From Paracoccus sp. Z118 (GTDB taxonomy: Bacteria; Pseudomonadota; Alphaproteobacteria; Rhodobacterales; Rhodobacteraceae): DNA of 64,000 nucleotides. The position numbers and the translations under genes are program-made. A model generated the notes under the pieces. The model did no database searches. It had not been told where the DNA came from and saw nothing but the letters and a program-made list of their open reading frames with translations. Position 1 is the first letter of the stretch. The number at the start of each line of letters is the position of its first letter. Shown in pieces: positions 9,091 to 19,081 of this stretch. The stretch is from assembly GCF_019061185.1 (NCBI RefSeq), contig NZ_JAHQZU010000005.1, positions 62,001-126,000 of the forward strand, given 5' to 3'.

Positions 9091-11304
9091 ATGAGGGAAC
9101 CTACGTTCTTTCCGCATGGCGCGCGCGTCGGCGTGCTGACGACCGAGCCGGTGGGGCTGCTGGACTGGCTCGCCCCCGAGGGCGGCGTGCGGCTGGGGCA
9201 GCTGGTCATCGCGCCGCTGGGGCCGCGGCAGGTGCTGGGTTGCGTCTGGGGGCCGGGCGAGGGGACCTTCGACGCGGCCAAGCTGCGCCCGATCCTGCGG
9301 GTGATCGAGGCCGAGCCGCTGTCGCCGCGGATGATCGAGTTCCTGACCCGCGCCGCCGATTACACCCTGACGGCGCTGCCGGTGATGCTGCGGATGGCGC
9401 TGCGGGCCCCCGATCTGGCCCATCCGCCCGCCGCCCGCCGCATCATCCGCCGCGCCGGTGCGCCGCCCGAGCGGATGACCGACGCCCGCGCCGCCGTGCT
9501 GCGGGTGATCGACGATCACGGCGGAGCCGGGTTCGCCCCCTCGGAACTGGCGCAACTGGCGGGCGTCGGCGCGTCGGTGGTCAAGGGGCTGGTCGCCGCC
9601 GGGACGCTGACCGAGGAGCAGGCGCCGCGCGACGCCCCCTATCCGGCGCTGGACCCGGACCTGCCGGGCAAGCCGCTCGCCGCCGATCAGGCGGAGGCCG
9701 CCGAGGTGCTGCGGGCCGCCATCCGCGCGGGCGGCTACGGCACCACGCTGCTGCGCGGCGTCACCGGTTCGGGCAAGACCGAGGTCTATCTGGAAGCGGT
9801 CGCCGAGACGCTGCGGCAGGGCCGGCAGGCGCTGGTGCTGCTGCCGGAAATCGCGCTGTCGGCGGAGTTCCTCGACCGGGTCGAGGCGCGGTTCGGGGCG
9901 AGGCCCGGAGAGTGGCACTCGGGCGTGACCGGCGCGGAACGGCGGCGGCTGTGGCATATGGCGGCGAACGGTGCGGGGCAGGGCGGCGTCGGGATGGTCG
10001 TCGGCGCCCGCTCGGCGCTGTTCCTGCCGTTCCGCGATCTCGGGCTGATCGTCGTCGATGAGGAGCATGACGGCAGCTACAAGCAGGACGAGACGGTCTA
10101 TTACAACGCCCGCGACATGGCGGTGCTGCGGGCCAGCATCGAGGGCGCGCAGGTGGTGCTGGCCTCGGCCACGCCGTCCGTCGAGTCGTGGGTGAACGCG
10201 GCGGCGGGGAAGTATCGCCGGCTCGACCTGCGCTCGCGCTACGGCGAGGCGGAACTGCCCGAAATGGCGGCCATCGACCTGCGGGAAGAAGAAATGCCCT
10301 CGGGGCGCTGGATCTCGCCGACGCTGACAAAGGCGGTCGAGGCGCGGCTGGAGCGGGGCGAACAGTCGCTGCTGTTCCTCAACCGCCGCGGCTATGCGCC
10401 GATCACGACCTGCCGAGCCTGCGGGCAGCAGGTGGGCTGCGACGACTGCGACGCGCGGATGGTGGAGCACCGGTTCCAGAAGCGGCTGGTCTGCCATCAA
10501 TGCGGGGCGACGAAGCCGACCCCGGTGGCATGTCCGGCCTGCGGCACCGAGGGGAAGATGGCCGCCATAGGTCCGGGAGTCGAGCGGCTGGCCGAAGAGG
10601 TGGCGGAGCGGTTTCCCCAAGCGCGGGCGGCGGTGCTGTCGTCGGACCTGTTCCAGTCGGCGCGGGCGCTGAAGGCGACGATTGCGGACATCGCCCAAGG
10701 CGGGTCGGACATCATCATCGGCACCCAGATCGTCGCCAAGGGGCACAACTTCCCCGGCCTGACGCTGGTGGGGGTGATCGACGCCGATCTGGGGCTGCAA
10801 GGGGCCGACCTTCGGGCGGCCGAACGGTCGTTCCAGCTGATGCGGCAGGTGGCGGGGCGGGCCGGGCGGCAGTCGGGCGGCCGGCCGGGCGTCGCGCTGC
10901 TGCAGACGCACCAGCCCGACCATCCGGTGATCCGGGCGATCCTCTCGGGAGAGGACGAGGCGTTCTGGGACGCCGAGGCGGCCGCCCGGCAAACGGCGGC
11001 GATGCCACCCTTCTCGCGCCTCGCGGGGGTGATCCTGTCCCATCCCGACCAGCCGGTGGTCGAAGCCTATGCCCGCGATCTCGCCCGCGCGGCCCGGCCA
11101 CTGCGCGACATCGGTGCCGATCTGTTCGGCCCGGCCCCCGCGCCGATTGCGCGGGTCCGGGCGCGCTACCGCGTGCGGATGCTGATCCGCGCGCCGCGTC
11201 AGGCGCCGTTGCAATCAGCCATCGCCGCGTGGCTTGCCGCCGCGCGCAAGGCGCCCGCGAATCTGCGGCTGAGCGTGGATATCGACCCGCAGAGCTTCCT
11301 GTGA
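9091..11304 (+). CDS. priA: Primosomal protein N' (replication restart helicase PriA)
   Basis: The 737-residue superfamily 2 DNA helicase reloads the replisome at stalled forks. The Walker A loop is GVTGSGKT at residues 223-230 and the Walker B box is DEEH at 323-326. Eight cysteines of the two zinc sites lie at about 441, 444, 450, 453, 468, 471, 481 and 484. A late helicase motif appears as [19 protein letters not shown]. The start at 9091 ([16 protein letters not shown]) matches the family N-terminal domain; an in-frame stretch of 42 codons upstream is not conserved-looking. A strong inverted repeat lies just downstream. Confidence 0.96.
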   Translation: MREPTFFPHGARVGVLTTEPVGLLDWLAPEGGVRLGQLVIAPLGPRQVLGCVWGPGEGTFDAAKLRPILRVIEAEPLSPRMIEFLTRAADYTLTALPVMLRMALRAPDLAHPPAARRIIRRAGAPPERMTDARAAVLRVIDDHGGAGFAPSELAQLAGVGASVVKGLVAAGTLTEEQAPRDAPYPALDPDLPGKPLAADQAEAAEVLRAAIRAGGYGTTLLRGVTGSGKTEVYLEAVAETLRQGRQALVLLPEIALSAEFLDRVEARFGARPGEWHSGVTGAERRRLWHMAANGAGQGGVGMVVGARSALFLPFRDLGLIVVDEEHDGSYKQDETVYYNARDMAVLRASIEGAQVVLASATPSVESWVNAAAGKYRRLDLRSRYGEAELPEMAAIDLREEEMPSGRWISPTLTKAVEARLERGEQSLLFLNRRGYAPITTCRACGQQVGCDDCDARMVEHRFQKRLVCHQCGATKPTPVACPACGTEGKMAAIGPGVERLAEEVAERFPQARAAVLSSDLFQSARALKATIADIAQGGSDIIIGTQIVAKGHNFPGLTLVGVIDADLGLQGADLRAAERSFQLMRQVAGRAGRQSGGRPGVALLQTHQPDHPVIRAILSGEDEAFWDAEAAARQTAAMPPFSRLAGVILSHPDQPVVEAYARDLARAARPLRDIGADLFGPAPAPIARVRARYRVRMLIRAPRQAPLQSAIAAWLAAARKAPANLRLSVDIDPQSFL

Positions 11305-11351
11305 GCCGTGTTAGCAGACGGGCAACGTCTCGTCGGGCCGCGCTGTCGAAT

Positions 11352-11406
11352 GGTATTTGGGCCAGAAAGAAGCTGTCTGGCCGTGCTTCTTTCTGGTCCA
11401 AATACC
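11352..11406. repeat. Inverted pair of a dispersed 3'-end element, possible bidirectional terminator
   Basis: A 22-base left arm (11352-11373) and a 22-base right arm (11385-11406) are reverse complements at 21 of 22 positions, around an 11-base loop. The single mismatch would be a G-U pair in RNA. Each arm read toward the loop begins GGTATTTGG and ends CAGAAAGAAGC, which resembles elements at 25481, 25640 and 33435. It is markedly A+T-richer than its surroundings and lies between the convergent priA and amidohydrolase genes. A transcript from either side would form a long hairpin. Confidence 0.85.
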
Positions 11407-11441
11407 CGTGTTCAAGTGACGCCGACGGTGGCCGGGCTGCG

Positions 11442-12197
11442 TCAGAGGCCGTTATCGGCCAGCACCCTTTCCAGCACCGGGGCGAGCTGGTCTGCCCATT
11501 GTTGCTGCCCCTCGGGCGCTCGGATCAGGTCGTTGCGGACCTCGATCAGCAGGTTCGGGCGGCCGTGGGCGAGCCCGTGGCGATCGATCGAATCGCCCTG
11601 CAGATGGCCGGAATAGGGCTGGTTGTCGCCGGTGATCCAGCCTTCGTCGCGGCAGGCGCGGACCATCGGCGGACCCAGCCGCTCATCCCGGTGCGAATAG
11701 AGGATGCCGACCAGCCACGGGCGCGGCGGGCGGCCCTTGAGCCGCGGCGTGAAGCTGTGGACCGCGCAGATCGCGCGGGCGGGGTGGGCGCCCGAGAGGC
11801 GGGCGTAAGCGTCGTGATACGGGCGGTAGAGGAGGTTCAGGCGGCGTTCGCGCTCGGCCGCGTCCGCACTTCGGTTGGTGGGAATCACGGTGCCGTCATA
11901 AAGCCGCATCAGCAGCGTGGGATCGTCCTCGCCTCGGTTCGGGTCGATCACGAGGCGCGAGAAATCCGACAGGATCGCCGGCGCGTCCAGCCGCTCGGCC
12001 AGCCGCAGGGCCAGCCCCGCCGCGCCCACGTCATAGGCGATGTGGCGGGCCATGTCGGCCTCGGCGATGCCAAGATCGCCGCCGTTCACCCATTGCGGCA
12101 CCCGGTTCGTCGCGTGGTCGCAGGTCACGAGCCAGCGCGAGGGGCGGTCCGCGCCGTGGATGTGGAAAGCGGCGTCGTTCACGGAATCTTCGTCCAT
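11442..12197 (-). CDS. N-formylglutamate amidohydrolase family protein
   Basis: This 251-residue protein matches the N-formylglutamate amidohydrolase (HutG-like) family: WLVTCDHATNRVPQWV near the N-terminus, SRLVIDPNRGEDDPTLL, and RPNLLIEVRNDLI near the C-terminus. Family members hydrolyse N-formyl-L-glutamate in histidine degradation, but no other hut genes are nearby, so the substrate here is open. The ATG at 12197 gives the family start; the open frame runs 47 codons further into the pyk promoter region. The gene is divergent from pyk. Confidence 0.8.
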   Translation of the reverse strand: MDEDSVNDAAFHIHGADRPSRWLVTCDHATNRVPQWVNGGDLGIAEADMARHIAYDVGAAGLALRLAERLDAPAILSDFSRLVIDPNRGEDDPTLLMRLYDGTVIPTNRSADAAERERRLNLLYRPYHDAYARLSGAHPARAICAVHSFTPRLKGRPPRPWLVGILYSHRDERLGPPMVRACRDEGWITGDNQPYSGHLQGDSIDRHGLAHGRPNLLIEVRNDLIRAPEGQQQWADQLAPVLERVLADNGL

Positions 12198-12233
12198 TCC
12201 TGCGATATAGCCGGGGCGACCGGCCGGGGCCAG

Positions 12234-12262
12234 TTGCCGCCCTCGGGCGGTTGGGACATAAC
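12234..12262 (+). promoter_or_regulatory. Candidate sigma-70 promoter for pyk
   Basis: A TTGCCG hexamer at 12234-12239 and CATAAC at 12257-12262 are separated by 17 bases, 27 bases before the pyk ATG. The spacing is ideal and the hexamers are fair matches. The region also contains the start of the divergent amidohydrolase gene. Confidence 0.4.
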
Positions 12263-12289
12263 TCGGCAGGGTTGACGGAAGGATACCGC

Positions 12290-13738
12290 ATGAGACGGCA
12301 CCGGAACGTGAAGATCGTGGCGACGCTCGGGCCGGCATCGACCGACCAGGCGACGATCCGCGCGCTGTTCGACGCAGGGGCCGACGTGTTCCGCCTGAAC
12401 ATGAGCCACGGCAGTCACGCCGACCACCTTGCCCGGTTGCAGGCCATCCGCGCGGTCGAGGCGGAAACGGGTCGTCCGATCGCTGTGCTGGCCGATCTTC
12501 AGGGGCCGAAGCTGCGGGTCGGCGTCTTCGGCAGCGGCCCGGTGGAGCTGGAGACGGGCCAGCATTTCCGCTTCGATCTGGACGCAGCGCCCGGCGATGG
12601 CGCCCGCGTGCAGCTGCCCCACCCCGAGATCTTCGCCGTGCTGGAGGTCGGATCGCGCCTGCTGGTCAATGACGGCAAGATCCGCCTGCGGGTCGAGGCC
12701 TGCGGGCCGGATTTCGCGGACTGCGTCGTGACCGCTGGCGGCACGATCTCGGACCGCAAGGGCGTGAACGTGCCCGATGTGGTCCTGCCGGTCGCCGCGC
12801 TGTCGGACAAGGACCGCGCCGATCTGGAATTCGCCTGCGAGGCGGGGGTGGACTGGCTCGCCCTGTCCTTCGTGCAGCGACCCGAGGACGTGACCGAGGC
12901 GCGCGAGCTTGCGCGCGGCCGGGCGGCGATCCTGTCCAAGATCGAAAAGCCCGCCGCCGTGCATTGCTTCGCCGACATCCTGAAGGTCTCGGACGGGATC
13001 ATGGTGGCGCGGGGCGATCTTGGCGTCGAGATGCCGGTCCATGCCGTGCCGCCGATCCAGAAGCGGCTGGTGCGCGCCTGCCGTCATGCCGCCAAGCCGG
13101 TGATCGTCGCCACGCAGATGCTGGAGAGCATGATCGAAAGCCCGATGCCCACGCGGGCCGAGGTCAGCGACGTCGCCACCGCCATCTACGAAGGGGCCGA
13201 CGCCGTCATGCTGTCGGCCGAATCGGCGGCGGGCCGGTTCCCGGTGCAGGCGGTGCAGACGATGGACGCCGTCGCCCGCTCGGTCGAAAGCGACCCGGTC
13301 TATCGCGAGGTGATCGAAAGCTCGCGCGGGGCCGGCAACCGCACCACCATCGCCGACAGCATCGCCGTCGCCGCCCGCGAGATCGCCGAGACGACCGACA
13401 TCGCCGCCATCTGCGCCTTCACGCAATCGGGGACCACGGTCCGGCTGGCCGCGCGCGAGCGTCCGCGCGTGCCGATCATCGCCATGTCCTCGCAGCTGGA
13501 CGTGATGCGGCGCATGGCACTGGTCTGGGGCGCGCATTGCGTGCTGACCCCGCCGCTGAACCGCTTCCGCGAGGCGGTCGTCAACTCGATCCTCGCCGCG
13601 CGGGAGTTCGAGTTCGCGGATTCCACCCGCAACCTCATCATCATCGCCGGGGTGCCCTTCAACACCGCTGGATCGACCAACATTCTTCGCGTCTCTCCCT
13701 GCGATGAACGGTTGATCTATCGCACCGACCCGGACTAG
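12290..13738 (+). CDS. pyk: Pyruvate kinase
   Basis: The 482-residue enzyme converts phosphoenolpyruvate and ADP to pyruvate and ATP, the last step of glycolysis. It begins MRRHRNVKIVATLGPAS. The catalytic lysine lies in ILSKIEKPAAV, the metal-binding stretch is GIMVARGDLGVEMP, and the signature ATQMLESMIESPMPTRAEVS is intact. Length is normal for a bacterial enzyme without a PEP-utilising extension. A GGAAGG ribosome site precedes the ATG; an upstream in-frame TTG at 12251 lies in the promoter and was not used. Confidence 0.96.
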   Translation: MRRHRNVKIVATLGPASTDQATIRALFDAGADVFRLNMSHGSHADHLARLQAIRAVEAETGRPIAVLADLQGPKLRVGVFGSGPVELETGQHFRFDLDAAPGDGARVQLPHPEIFAVLEVGSRLLVNDGKIRLRVEACGPDFADCVVTAGGTISDRKGVNVPDVVLPVAALSDKDRADLEFACEAGVDWLALSFVQRPEDVTEARELARGRAAILSKIEKPAAVHCFADILKVSDGIMVARGDLGVEMPVHAVPPIQKRLVRACRHAAKPVIVATQMLESMIESPMPTRAEVSDVATAIYEGADAVMLSAESAAGRFPVQAVQTMDAVARSVESDPVYREVIESSRGAGNRTTIADSIAVAAREIAETTDIAAICAFTQSGTTVRLAARERPRVPIIAMSSQLDVMRRMALVWGAHCVLTPPLNRFREAVVNSILAAREFEFADSTRNLIIIAGVPFNTAGSTNILRVSPCDERLIYRTDPD

Positions 13739-13767
13739 AGGGGCGGCACGCGGCAACGGGAAACGGC

Positions 13768-13992
13768 ATGAGCGATATTCTGATCCTTCTGGGCACGGCC
13801 TTGCTGGCGTTGTCCGTGATCCTTCTGATTGCGGCGCTCGCGCGGACCGAAGCGCCGCGGGGCGCGGCCATCGCCGCCGTCATCGGCGTGGCCGCCATCG
13901 TCTGGGGGGCCTGGATCGACCCGACCCCGTTCCGGGTGCAGGACCTCGGGCTTGCCTGGCAGCATCTGCTGAACGGCGACATCCGCATCTGA
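13768..13992 (+). CDS. Small membrane protein of unknown function downstream of pyk
   Basis: This 74-residue protein has two hydrophobic helices (ILILLGTALLALSVILLIAA and GAAIAAVIGVAAIVWGAWI) joined by a short basic loop (ARTEAPRG), and an amphipathic C-terminus. It lies 29 bases after pyk on the same strand and could be co-transcribed. I do not recognise a named family. Codon use is like the neighbours and the two-helix layout is coherent, so it is probably a real inner-membrane protein. Confidence 0.65.
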   Translation: MSDILILLGTALLALSVILLIAALARTEAPRGAAIAAVIGVAAIVWGAWIDPTPFRVQDLGLAWQHLLNGDIRI

Positions 13993-13994
13993 TC

Positions 13995-14023
13995 TTGCAT
14001 CGCCTGCCGCGCCCCGCTATAGG
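13995..14023 (+). promoter_or_regulatory. Sigma-70 type promoter for rpmI-rplT
   Basis: TTGCAT at 13995-14000 and TATAGG at 14018-14023 are separated by exactly 17 bases, about 75 bases before the rpmI ATG. This is one of the best housekeeping promoter matches in the window. It leaves a leader of roughly 65-70 bases in which autogenous control by ribosomal protein L20, known in other bacteria, could act. Confidence 0.65.
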
Positions 14024-14097
14024 GCGCGCTTCTACCCCGTGCGGCCGGCCGGAATGGCATTGCCGAGTCGCGCGTTCACTCTGACAAGGAGATGAAA

Positions 14098-14298
14098 ATG
14101 CCGAAGATGAAGACCAAGGCCGCTGCGAAGAAGCGGTTCTCGATGACCGCCACGGGCAAGGTCAAGGCCGGCCCGGCGGGCAAGCGCCACGGCATGATCA
14201 AGCGCTCGACGAAATTCATCCGCGACGTGACCGGGACCATGATCCTGTCCGACGCGGACGCGAAGATCGTCAAGAAATACATGCCCTATAACCGCTGA
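14098..14298 (+). CDS. rpmI: 50S ribosomal protein L35
   Basis: The 66-residue basic protein starts [14 protein letters not shown], the canonical L35 N-terminus, and is part of the large ribosomal subunit. Two in-frame ATGs exist, at 14092 and 14098. The AAGGAG ribosome site touches the first but lies 6 bases before the second, so 14098 is chosen. rplT follows 15 bases later in the conserved rpmI-rplT order. Confidence 0.95.
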   Translation: MPKMKTKAAAKKRFSMTATGKVKAGPAGKRHGMIKRSTKFIRDVTGTMILSDADAKIVKKYMPYNR

Positions 14299-14313
14299 TC
14301 GAGGAGCCGAGAC

Positions 14314-14694
14314 ATGTCCCGCGTTAAATCCGGCAAGGTCACCCACGCCCGCCACAAGAAGGTCCTTGACGCCGCCAAGGGCTATTACGGCAACCGCTCG
14401 CGCAACTTCCGCACCGCGACGCAGGCCGTTGACAAGGCCAACCAGTACGCGACCCGCGACCGCAAGACCCGCAAGCGCAACTTCCGTGCGCTGTGGATCC
14501 AGCGGATCAACGCCGCCGTCCGCGCGGTGGACGCCGAGATGACCTATTCGCGCTTCATCGCCGCGCTGTCCAAGGCGGGGATCGAGGTGGACCGCAAGGT
14601 TCTCGCCGATCTGGCCGTGCACGAGCCGGAAGCGTTCAACGCCATCGTCGCCCAAGCGAAGGCCGCGGCCGGCACCGAAGCCGCCGCCGCCTGA
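14314..14694 (+). CDS. rplT: 50S ribosomal protein L20
   Basis: The 126-residue protein begins [20 protein letters not shown] and contains the L20 core [19 protein letters not shown]. It binds 23S rRNA early in large-subunit assembly and in other bacteria represses its own operon. The C-terminal alanine-rich tail ([12 protein letters not shown]) is typical for alphaproteobacteria. A strong intrinsic terminator follows. Confidence 0.96.
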   Translation: MSRVKSGKVTHARHKKVLDAAKGYYGNRSRNFRTATQAVDKANQYATRDRKTRKRNFRALWIQRINAAVRAVDAEMTYSRFIAALSKAGIEVDRKVLADLAVHEPEAFNAIVAQAKAAAGTEAAAA

Positions 14695-14717
14695 CAGGCT
14701 GACCCTGACGACTGCCC

Positions 14718-14755
14718 GAACCCGCGCCCCTCGCGCGGGTTCTTTCGTTTTTCCT
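14718..14755 (+). terminator. Rho-independent terminator of rpmI-rplT
   Basis: A perfect 9-base-pair stem, GAACCCGCG (14718-14726) and CGCGGGTTC (14734-14742), with a 7-base loop is followed by TTTCGTTTTT. It lies 24 bases after the rplT stop and separates the ribosomal operon from pheS. Confidence 0.85.
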
Positions 14756-14825
14756 TTGCGGCCAGCGGCTTTCACGGCTCCCGCGCCCGTGCTAAGCCCG
14801 GCCCGCACGCAGCCGAGGCCCCCCG

Positions 14826-15908
14826 ATGACCGACACCGACACGCTCCGCTCCACCTGGCTTTCCCGCGTGGCCGACGCCGCCGACGCGCCCGCGCTGGAG
14901 GAGGTGCGGCTTGCCGCGCTGGGAAAGAAGGGCGAGATCAGCGGGCTGATGAAGGAACTCGGCCGGATGACGCCCGAGGAGCGGCAGACTCGCGGCGCGG
15001 CGCTCAATCGTCTGCGCGACGAGATCGACACCGCGCTGCGCGCCCGCCGCTCCGCGATGGAGGATGCGGCGCTGGACGCGCGGCTGAAGTCCGAATGGCT
15101 GGACGTCACGCTGCCGGGCCGCCCGCGTCCCTCGGGCACGATCCATCCGGTGTCGCAGGTCATGGACGAGGTGACGGCGATCTTCGCCGACATGGGCTTT
15201 TCGGTGGCCGAGGGTCCGCAGGTCGAATCCGACTGGTATAATTTCGACGCCCTGAACATCCCGCCGGAACACCCCGCCCGGCAGGAACACGACACCTTCT
15301 TCATGGCCCGCGCGGAAGGCGACACCCGCCCGCCGCATGTGCTGCGCACCCACACCTCGCCCGTCCAGATCCGCGCGATGGAGGCGATGGGCGCCCCCAT
15401 CCGCATCATCTGCCCCGGCCGCGTCTATCGCATGGACATGGACCAGACCCACACGCCCATGTTCCACCAGGTCGAGGGGCTGGCGATCGGCAAGGGCATC
15501 TCGATGGCCAACCTGAAATGGACGCTGGAGGAGTTCTGCCGCGCATTTTTCGAGGTGGATCAGGTCGAGCTGCGCTTCCGCGCCTCGCATTTCCCCTTCA
15601 CCGAGCCCTCGGCCGAGGTCGATATCCGCTGCGACTGGTCCGGCGGGCAGTTGAAGATCGGACAGGGGGAGTCGTGGCTGGAGATTTTGGGATCGGGGAT
15701 GGTGCATCCCAGGGTGCTGGAGGCGGGGGGGATCGACCCGGCGGAGTGGCAGGGGTTTGCGTTCGGCATGGGCATCGACCGGATCGCGATGTTGAAATAC
15801 GGGATACCGGATTTGCGGGCGTTCTTCGAGAGCGATTTGCGCTGGTTGAGGCATTATGGGTTTGCGGCTGGTGATGTGCCATCGGTGAGTGGGGGGCTCT
15901 CGCGATGA
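14826..15908 (+). CDS. pheS: Phenylalanine--tRNA ligase alpha subunit
   Basis: The 360-residue class II synthetase subunit carries an N-terminal coiled-coil arm ([20 protein letters not shown]), motif 2 around [17 protein letters not shown], and motif 3 in [20 protein letters not shown]. With PheT it forms the alpha2-beta2 enzyme that charges tRNA-Phe. Its stop overlaps the ATG of an unrelated gene at 15905 instead of pheT, which lies about 750 bases further on. Confidence 0.96.
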   Translation: MTDTDTLRSTWLSRVADAADAPALEEVRLAALGKKGEISGLMKELGRMTPEERQTRGAALNRLRDEIDTALRARRSAMEDAALDARLKSEWLDVTLPGRPRPSGTIHPVSQVMDEVTAIFADMGFSVAEGPQVESDWYNFDALNIPPEHPARQEHDTFFMARAEGDTRPPHVLRTHTSPVQIRAMEAMGAPIRIICPGRVYRMDMDQTHTPMFHQVEGLAIGKGISMANLKWTLEEFCRAFFEVDQVELRFRASHFPFTEPSAEVDIRCDWSGGQLKIGQGESWLEILGSGMVHPRVLEAGGIDPAEWQGFAFGMGIDRIAMLKYGIPDLRAFFESDLRWLRHYGFAAGDVPSVSGGLSR

Positions 15909-16657
15909 CAGCGATACACATGCCGCTGACGTGCTGCGGATACTGGGGCACGCTTAATTATGCCCACATCTGGCTCTCGGTCGACGCGATGATCTTGGGC
16001 GAACTGCGAAAGGACGGGGGCGTGTTTACGAAGCACTCCCTGTCCGAGACGCTTCGGCTCTACTCTGTCCGTCGTGGCTTTCCTTCTCTCGAAAAAGACA
16101 CGAACGGACGTGATATTTCTGCCGTTGTTGAACTTGTTAATGAGAAACTGTGCAAGGTTCCAGAGGAGCTGGAAGCTAGGGCGGAGCAATGCATAGAATT
16201 GGCTAAGGATATGCAAATTATCGGGCTGACTGTGGGTCGGCAGGTTTCCGCAGCGACAAAGCTGTCGTGGTTCCTGTCTCCCGACAACTGGACCGTTTAT
16301 GACAGCTACGCGGCGCGGGCCTTGGGTGTCGCAGATCCCAAGAAGTTCTACGCGAAATTACAGGGCATCGGCGGTAATACTGAAAGCGGATTTGCAACGC
16401 TTTGCTCTGCTATAGGCACGAGCTTGGAAGCTTCCGAATGGAGCCAACTCCGTCCCGCTCGGATCATCGACGGCATCCTTCTCAATCTCGGATCAATGGG
16501 TTCAAACGCTCGGGACGCGATTTCCCAGCGCCGCGCGGCGCAACTCGCCGGGCTGGTCGAAGGACTGCCAAAATCCGGCGGTGACCGTCTGATGCGACGC
16601 GCCCGAAGTGTGCAAACCCAGTTAGACGAGCTTGGACTAGGAACTCGATTGCAATGA
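15905..16657 (+). CDS. Unrecognised accessory protein inserted between pheS and pheT
   Basis: This encodes a 250-residue soluble, cysteine-containing protein that I cannot assign. Residues 118-140 contain [20 protein letters not shown] followed by RAL. This loosely recalls a Lys...Phe-x-x-Pro...Tyr-Asp-Ser...Ala-Leu pattern seen in helix-hairpin-helix glycosylase-like proteins; that is an impression, not a proof. Base composition is visibly more A+T-rich than pheS and pheT (for example 16081-16260), with codons rare in the neighbours, suggesting transfer. Its ATG overlaps the pheS stop and its TGA overlaps the pheT ATG, both as ATGA, so it is expressed inside the synthetase operon. The start is inferred from that overlap. 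Confidence 0.7.
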   Translation: MTAIHMPLTCCGYWGTLNYAHIWLSVDAMILGELRKDGGVFTKHSLSETLRLYSVRRGFPSLEKDTNGRDISAVVELVNEKLCKVPEELEARAEQCIELAKDMQIIGLTVGRQVSAATKLSWFLSPDNWTVYDSYAARALGVADPKKFYAKLQGIGGNTESGFATLCSAIGTSLEASEWSQLRPARIIDGILLNLGSMGSNARDAISQRRAAQLAGLVEGLPKSGGDRLMRRARSVQTQLDELGLGTRLQ

Positions 16658-19059
16658 AACTCACCCTCTCCTGGCTCCGTGACCATCTCGAAACCACGGC
16701 GACCCTGACCGAGATCACCGACGCGCTCACCGACCTCGGGCTCGAGGTCGAGGAGGTCGTCGATCCCGCCACCAAGCTCTCCGCCTTCACCATCGCCCGG
16801 ATCGAGCATGCCGAGCCGCATCCCGACGCCGACCGGCTGCGGGTGCTGCGGGTGGCGACAAACGAGGGCGAGAAGCAGGTCGTCTGCGGCGCGCCGAATG
16901 CGCAAGCGGGGCTGGTCGGCGTGCTCGCCAGGCCCGGCGACTATGTGCCGGGGATCGACACGACGCTCGGCATCGGCAAGATCAGGGGCGTCGAGAGCCA
17001 CGGCATGATGGCCTCGGAACGCGAGCTTGAGCTTTCGGACGAGCATAACGGCATCATCGAACTGCCCTCGGGTCAGGTCGGGCAGCGTTTCGTGGACTGG
17101 CTGGCCGAGAACGCGCCCGAGAAGATCGACCCGATGATCCACATCAAGATCACCCCGAACCGCCCGGACGCGCTCGGCGTGCGCGGGATCGCGCGCGATC
17201 TGGCGGCGCGGGGGCTGGGCACGTTGAAGCCGCTGACGGTGGAACCCGTTGCGGGCGGGTTCGACTCGCCCGTCCGCGTCACCATCGCGCCCGATGCCGC
17301 CGAGCGCGCGCCCTATTTCGCCGGGCGGCTGATCCGCGGCGTGACGAACGGCCCCTCGCCGGACTGGCTGCAGCAGCGGCTGAAGGCGATCGGGCTGCGG
17401 CCGATCTCGGCGCTGGTCGATATCACCAACTTCTTCACCTACGACCTGAACCGCCCGCTGCATGTCTTCGATGCGGGCAAGGTGCAGGGCGATCTGGTCG
17501 TGCGCAGCGCGGCGGAAGGCGAGAGCCTGCACGCGCTCGACGACAGGACCTATGCGCTGCGGCCGGGCGATCTGGTGATCGCGGACGCGAACGGGCCGGA
17601 AAGCCTCGCCGGGATCATGGGCGGCGAGGCGTCGGGCGTGACCGAAGGGACGACCGACGTGTTCCTGGAAAGCGCCTACTGGCAGCCAATCGGGATCGCC
17701 GCGACGGGCCGGGCGCTGAAGATCAACTCGGACGCGCGTTACCGCTTCGAGCGTGGCGTGGACCCGGCCTTCACCCGGCCGGGGCTGGAACTTGCGACGC
17801 GGCTGATCCTCGATCTCTGCGGCGGCGAGGCGAGCCATGTGGTCGAGGCGGGGGCGGTGCCGGACACGGGTCGCGCCTATCGGCTGGACCCGGAGCGGAC
17901 GCAGAGCCTCGTCGGCATGGACATTCCCGAAGCCGAGCAGCGGGCCACGCTGGAGGCCTTGGGCTTCCGGCTGGAGGGCGACATGGCGCATGTGCCGAGC
18001 TGGCGTCCCGATGTGCAGGGCGAGGCCGATCTGGTCGAGGAAATCGCCCGCATCGCCAGCCTTTCGCGGCTCAAGGGTCAGCCCTTGCCGCGTCCCCGCG
18101 CGGGCGTGCCGCTGCCGGTGCTGACGCCCTTGCAGCGCCGCGAATCGGCGGCGCGGCGGATGGCGGCGGCCTTGGGCTACAACGAATGCGTGACCTACAG
18201 CTTCATCGACCAGCCCTCGGCGGCGCTGTTCGGCGGCGGCTCGGATGCGGTGCGGATCGAGAACCCGATCTCGTCGGAGATGACCCACCTGCGCCCCGAC
18301 CTGCTGCCCGGCCTGCTGGCGGCGGCGGCGCGCAACCAGGCGCGCGGCTTCGCCGATCTGGCGCTGTTCGAGGTCGGGCCGGTCTTCACCGGCGGCGAGC
18401 CGGGCGAGCAGGCGGTGCAGCTTTCCGGCCTGCTGGTCGGCGCCTCGGCGGCGCGCGATCCCTTCGGCTCGCGCCGGGCGGTCGATCTTTACGACGCCAA
18501 GGCCGATGCCGAGGCGATCCTGAACGCCATCGGTGCCCCCGCGCGCGCGCAGATCGACCGCAGGGTGGACGGCTGGTGGCATCCGGGCCGCGCCGGCAAC
18601 ATCGCGCTGGGGCCGAACCGGCTTGCGACCTATGGCGAGGTGCATCCGCGCATCCTGAAGGCGATGGACGTGAAGGGGCCTGCGGTCGCCTTCACCGTCC
18701 ACATCGCCAACGTGCCGCTGCCGAAGGTGAAGACGCCGACCCGTCCGGCGCTGACGATCAGCGATCTGCAGGCGGTGGAACGCGACTTCGCCTTCGTCGT
18801 GGACGCGAAGGTCGAGGCGCTGGCGATCGCCAATGCGGCGCAAGGGGCCGACAAGGCGCTGATCGAGAGCGTGCGCGTCTTCGACCAGTTCACCGGCGAG
18901 AAAGCCGAGGCGCAGATGGGCGCGGGCAAGAAATCCGTCGCCATCACCGCCCGGCTTCAGCCGCGCGACAGGACGCTGACCGACAAGGACATCGAGGCGG
19001 TCGCGGCGAAGATCGTGGAGAAGGTCGGCAAGGCCACCGGCGGCACCCTGCGGACCTGA
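16654..19059 (+). CDS. pheT: Phenylalanine--tRNA ligase beta subunit
   Basis: The 801-residue subunit begins [20 protein letters not shown]. It contains the EMAP-type tRNA-binding domain near residues 40-150, the B3/B4 editing domain, the B5 domain and a C-terminal ferredoxin-fold anticodon-binding domain (FDQFTGEKAEAQMGAGKKSV). It completes the enzyme with PheS. It is coupled through an ATGA to the inserted gene upstream rather than directly to pheS. A GC-rich hairpin after the stop is shared with the convergent GST gene. Confidence 0.96.
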   Translation: MKLTLSWLRDHLETTATLTEITDALTDLGLEVEEVVDPATKLSAFTIARIEHAEPHPDADRLRVLRVATNEGEKQVVCGAPNAQAGLVGVLARPGDYVPGIDTTLGIGKIRGVESHGMMASERELELSDEHNGIIELPSGQVGQRFVDWLAENAPEKIDPMIHIKITPNRPDALGVRGIARDLAARGLGTLKPLTVEPVAGGFDSPVRVTIAPDAAERAPYFAGRLIRGVTNGPSPDWLQQRLKAIGLRPISALVDITNFFTYDLNRPLHVFDAGKVQGDLVVRSAAEGESLHALDDRTYALRPGDLVIADANGPESLAGIMGGEASGVTEGTTDVFLESAYWQPIGIAATGRALKINSDARYRFERGVDPAFTRPGLELATRLILDLCGGEASHVVEAGAVPDTGRAYRLDPERTQSLVGMDIPEAEQRATLEALGFRLEGDMAHVPSWRPDVQGEADLVEEIARIASLSRLKGQPLPRPRAGVPLPVLTPLQRRESAARRMAAALGYNECVTYSFIDQPSAALFGGGSDAVRIENPISSEMTHLRPDLLPGLLAAAARNQARGFADLALFEVGPVFTGGEPGEQAVQLSGLLVGASAARDPFGSRRAVDLYDAKADAEAILNAIGAPARAQIDRRVDGWWHPGRAGNIALGPNRLATYGEVHPRILKAMDVKGPAVAFTVHIANVPLPKVKTPTRPALTISDLQAVERDFAFVVDAKVEALAIANAAQGADKALIESVRVFDQFTGEKAEAQMGAGKKSVAITARLQPRDRTLTDKDIEAVAAKIVEKVGKATGGTLRT

Positions 19060-19081
19060 CCGGGCCGCAGCCGACGGGAAC

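Noticed and set aside
14024..14097. Riboswitch or attenuator in the rpmI leader
   Set aside because: The leader is short and no convincing alternative hairpins or T-run were found before the ribosome site.
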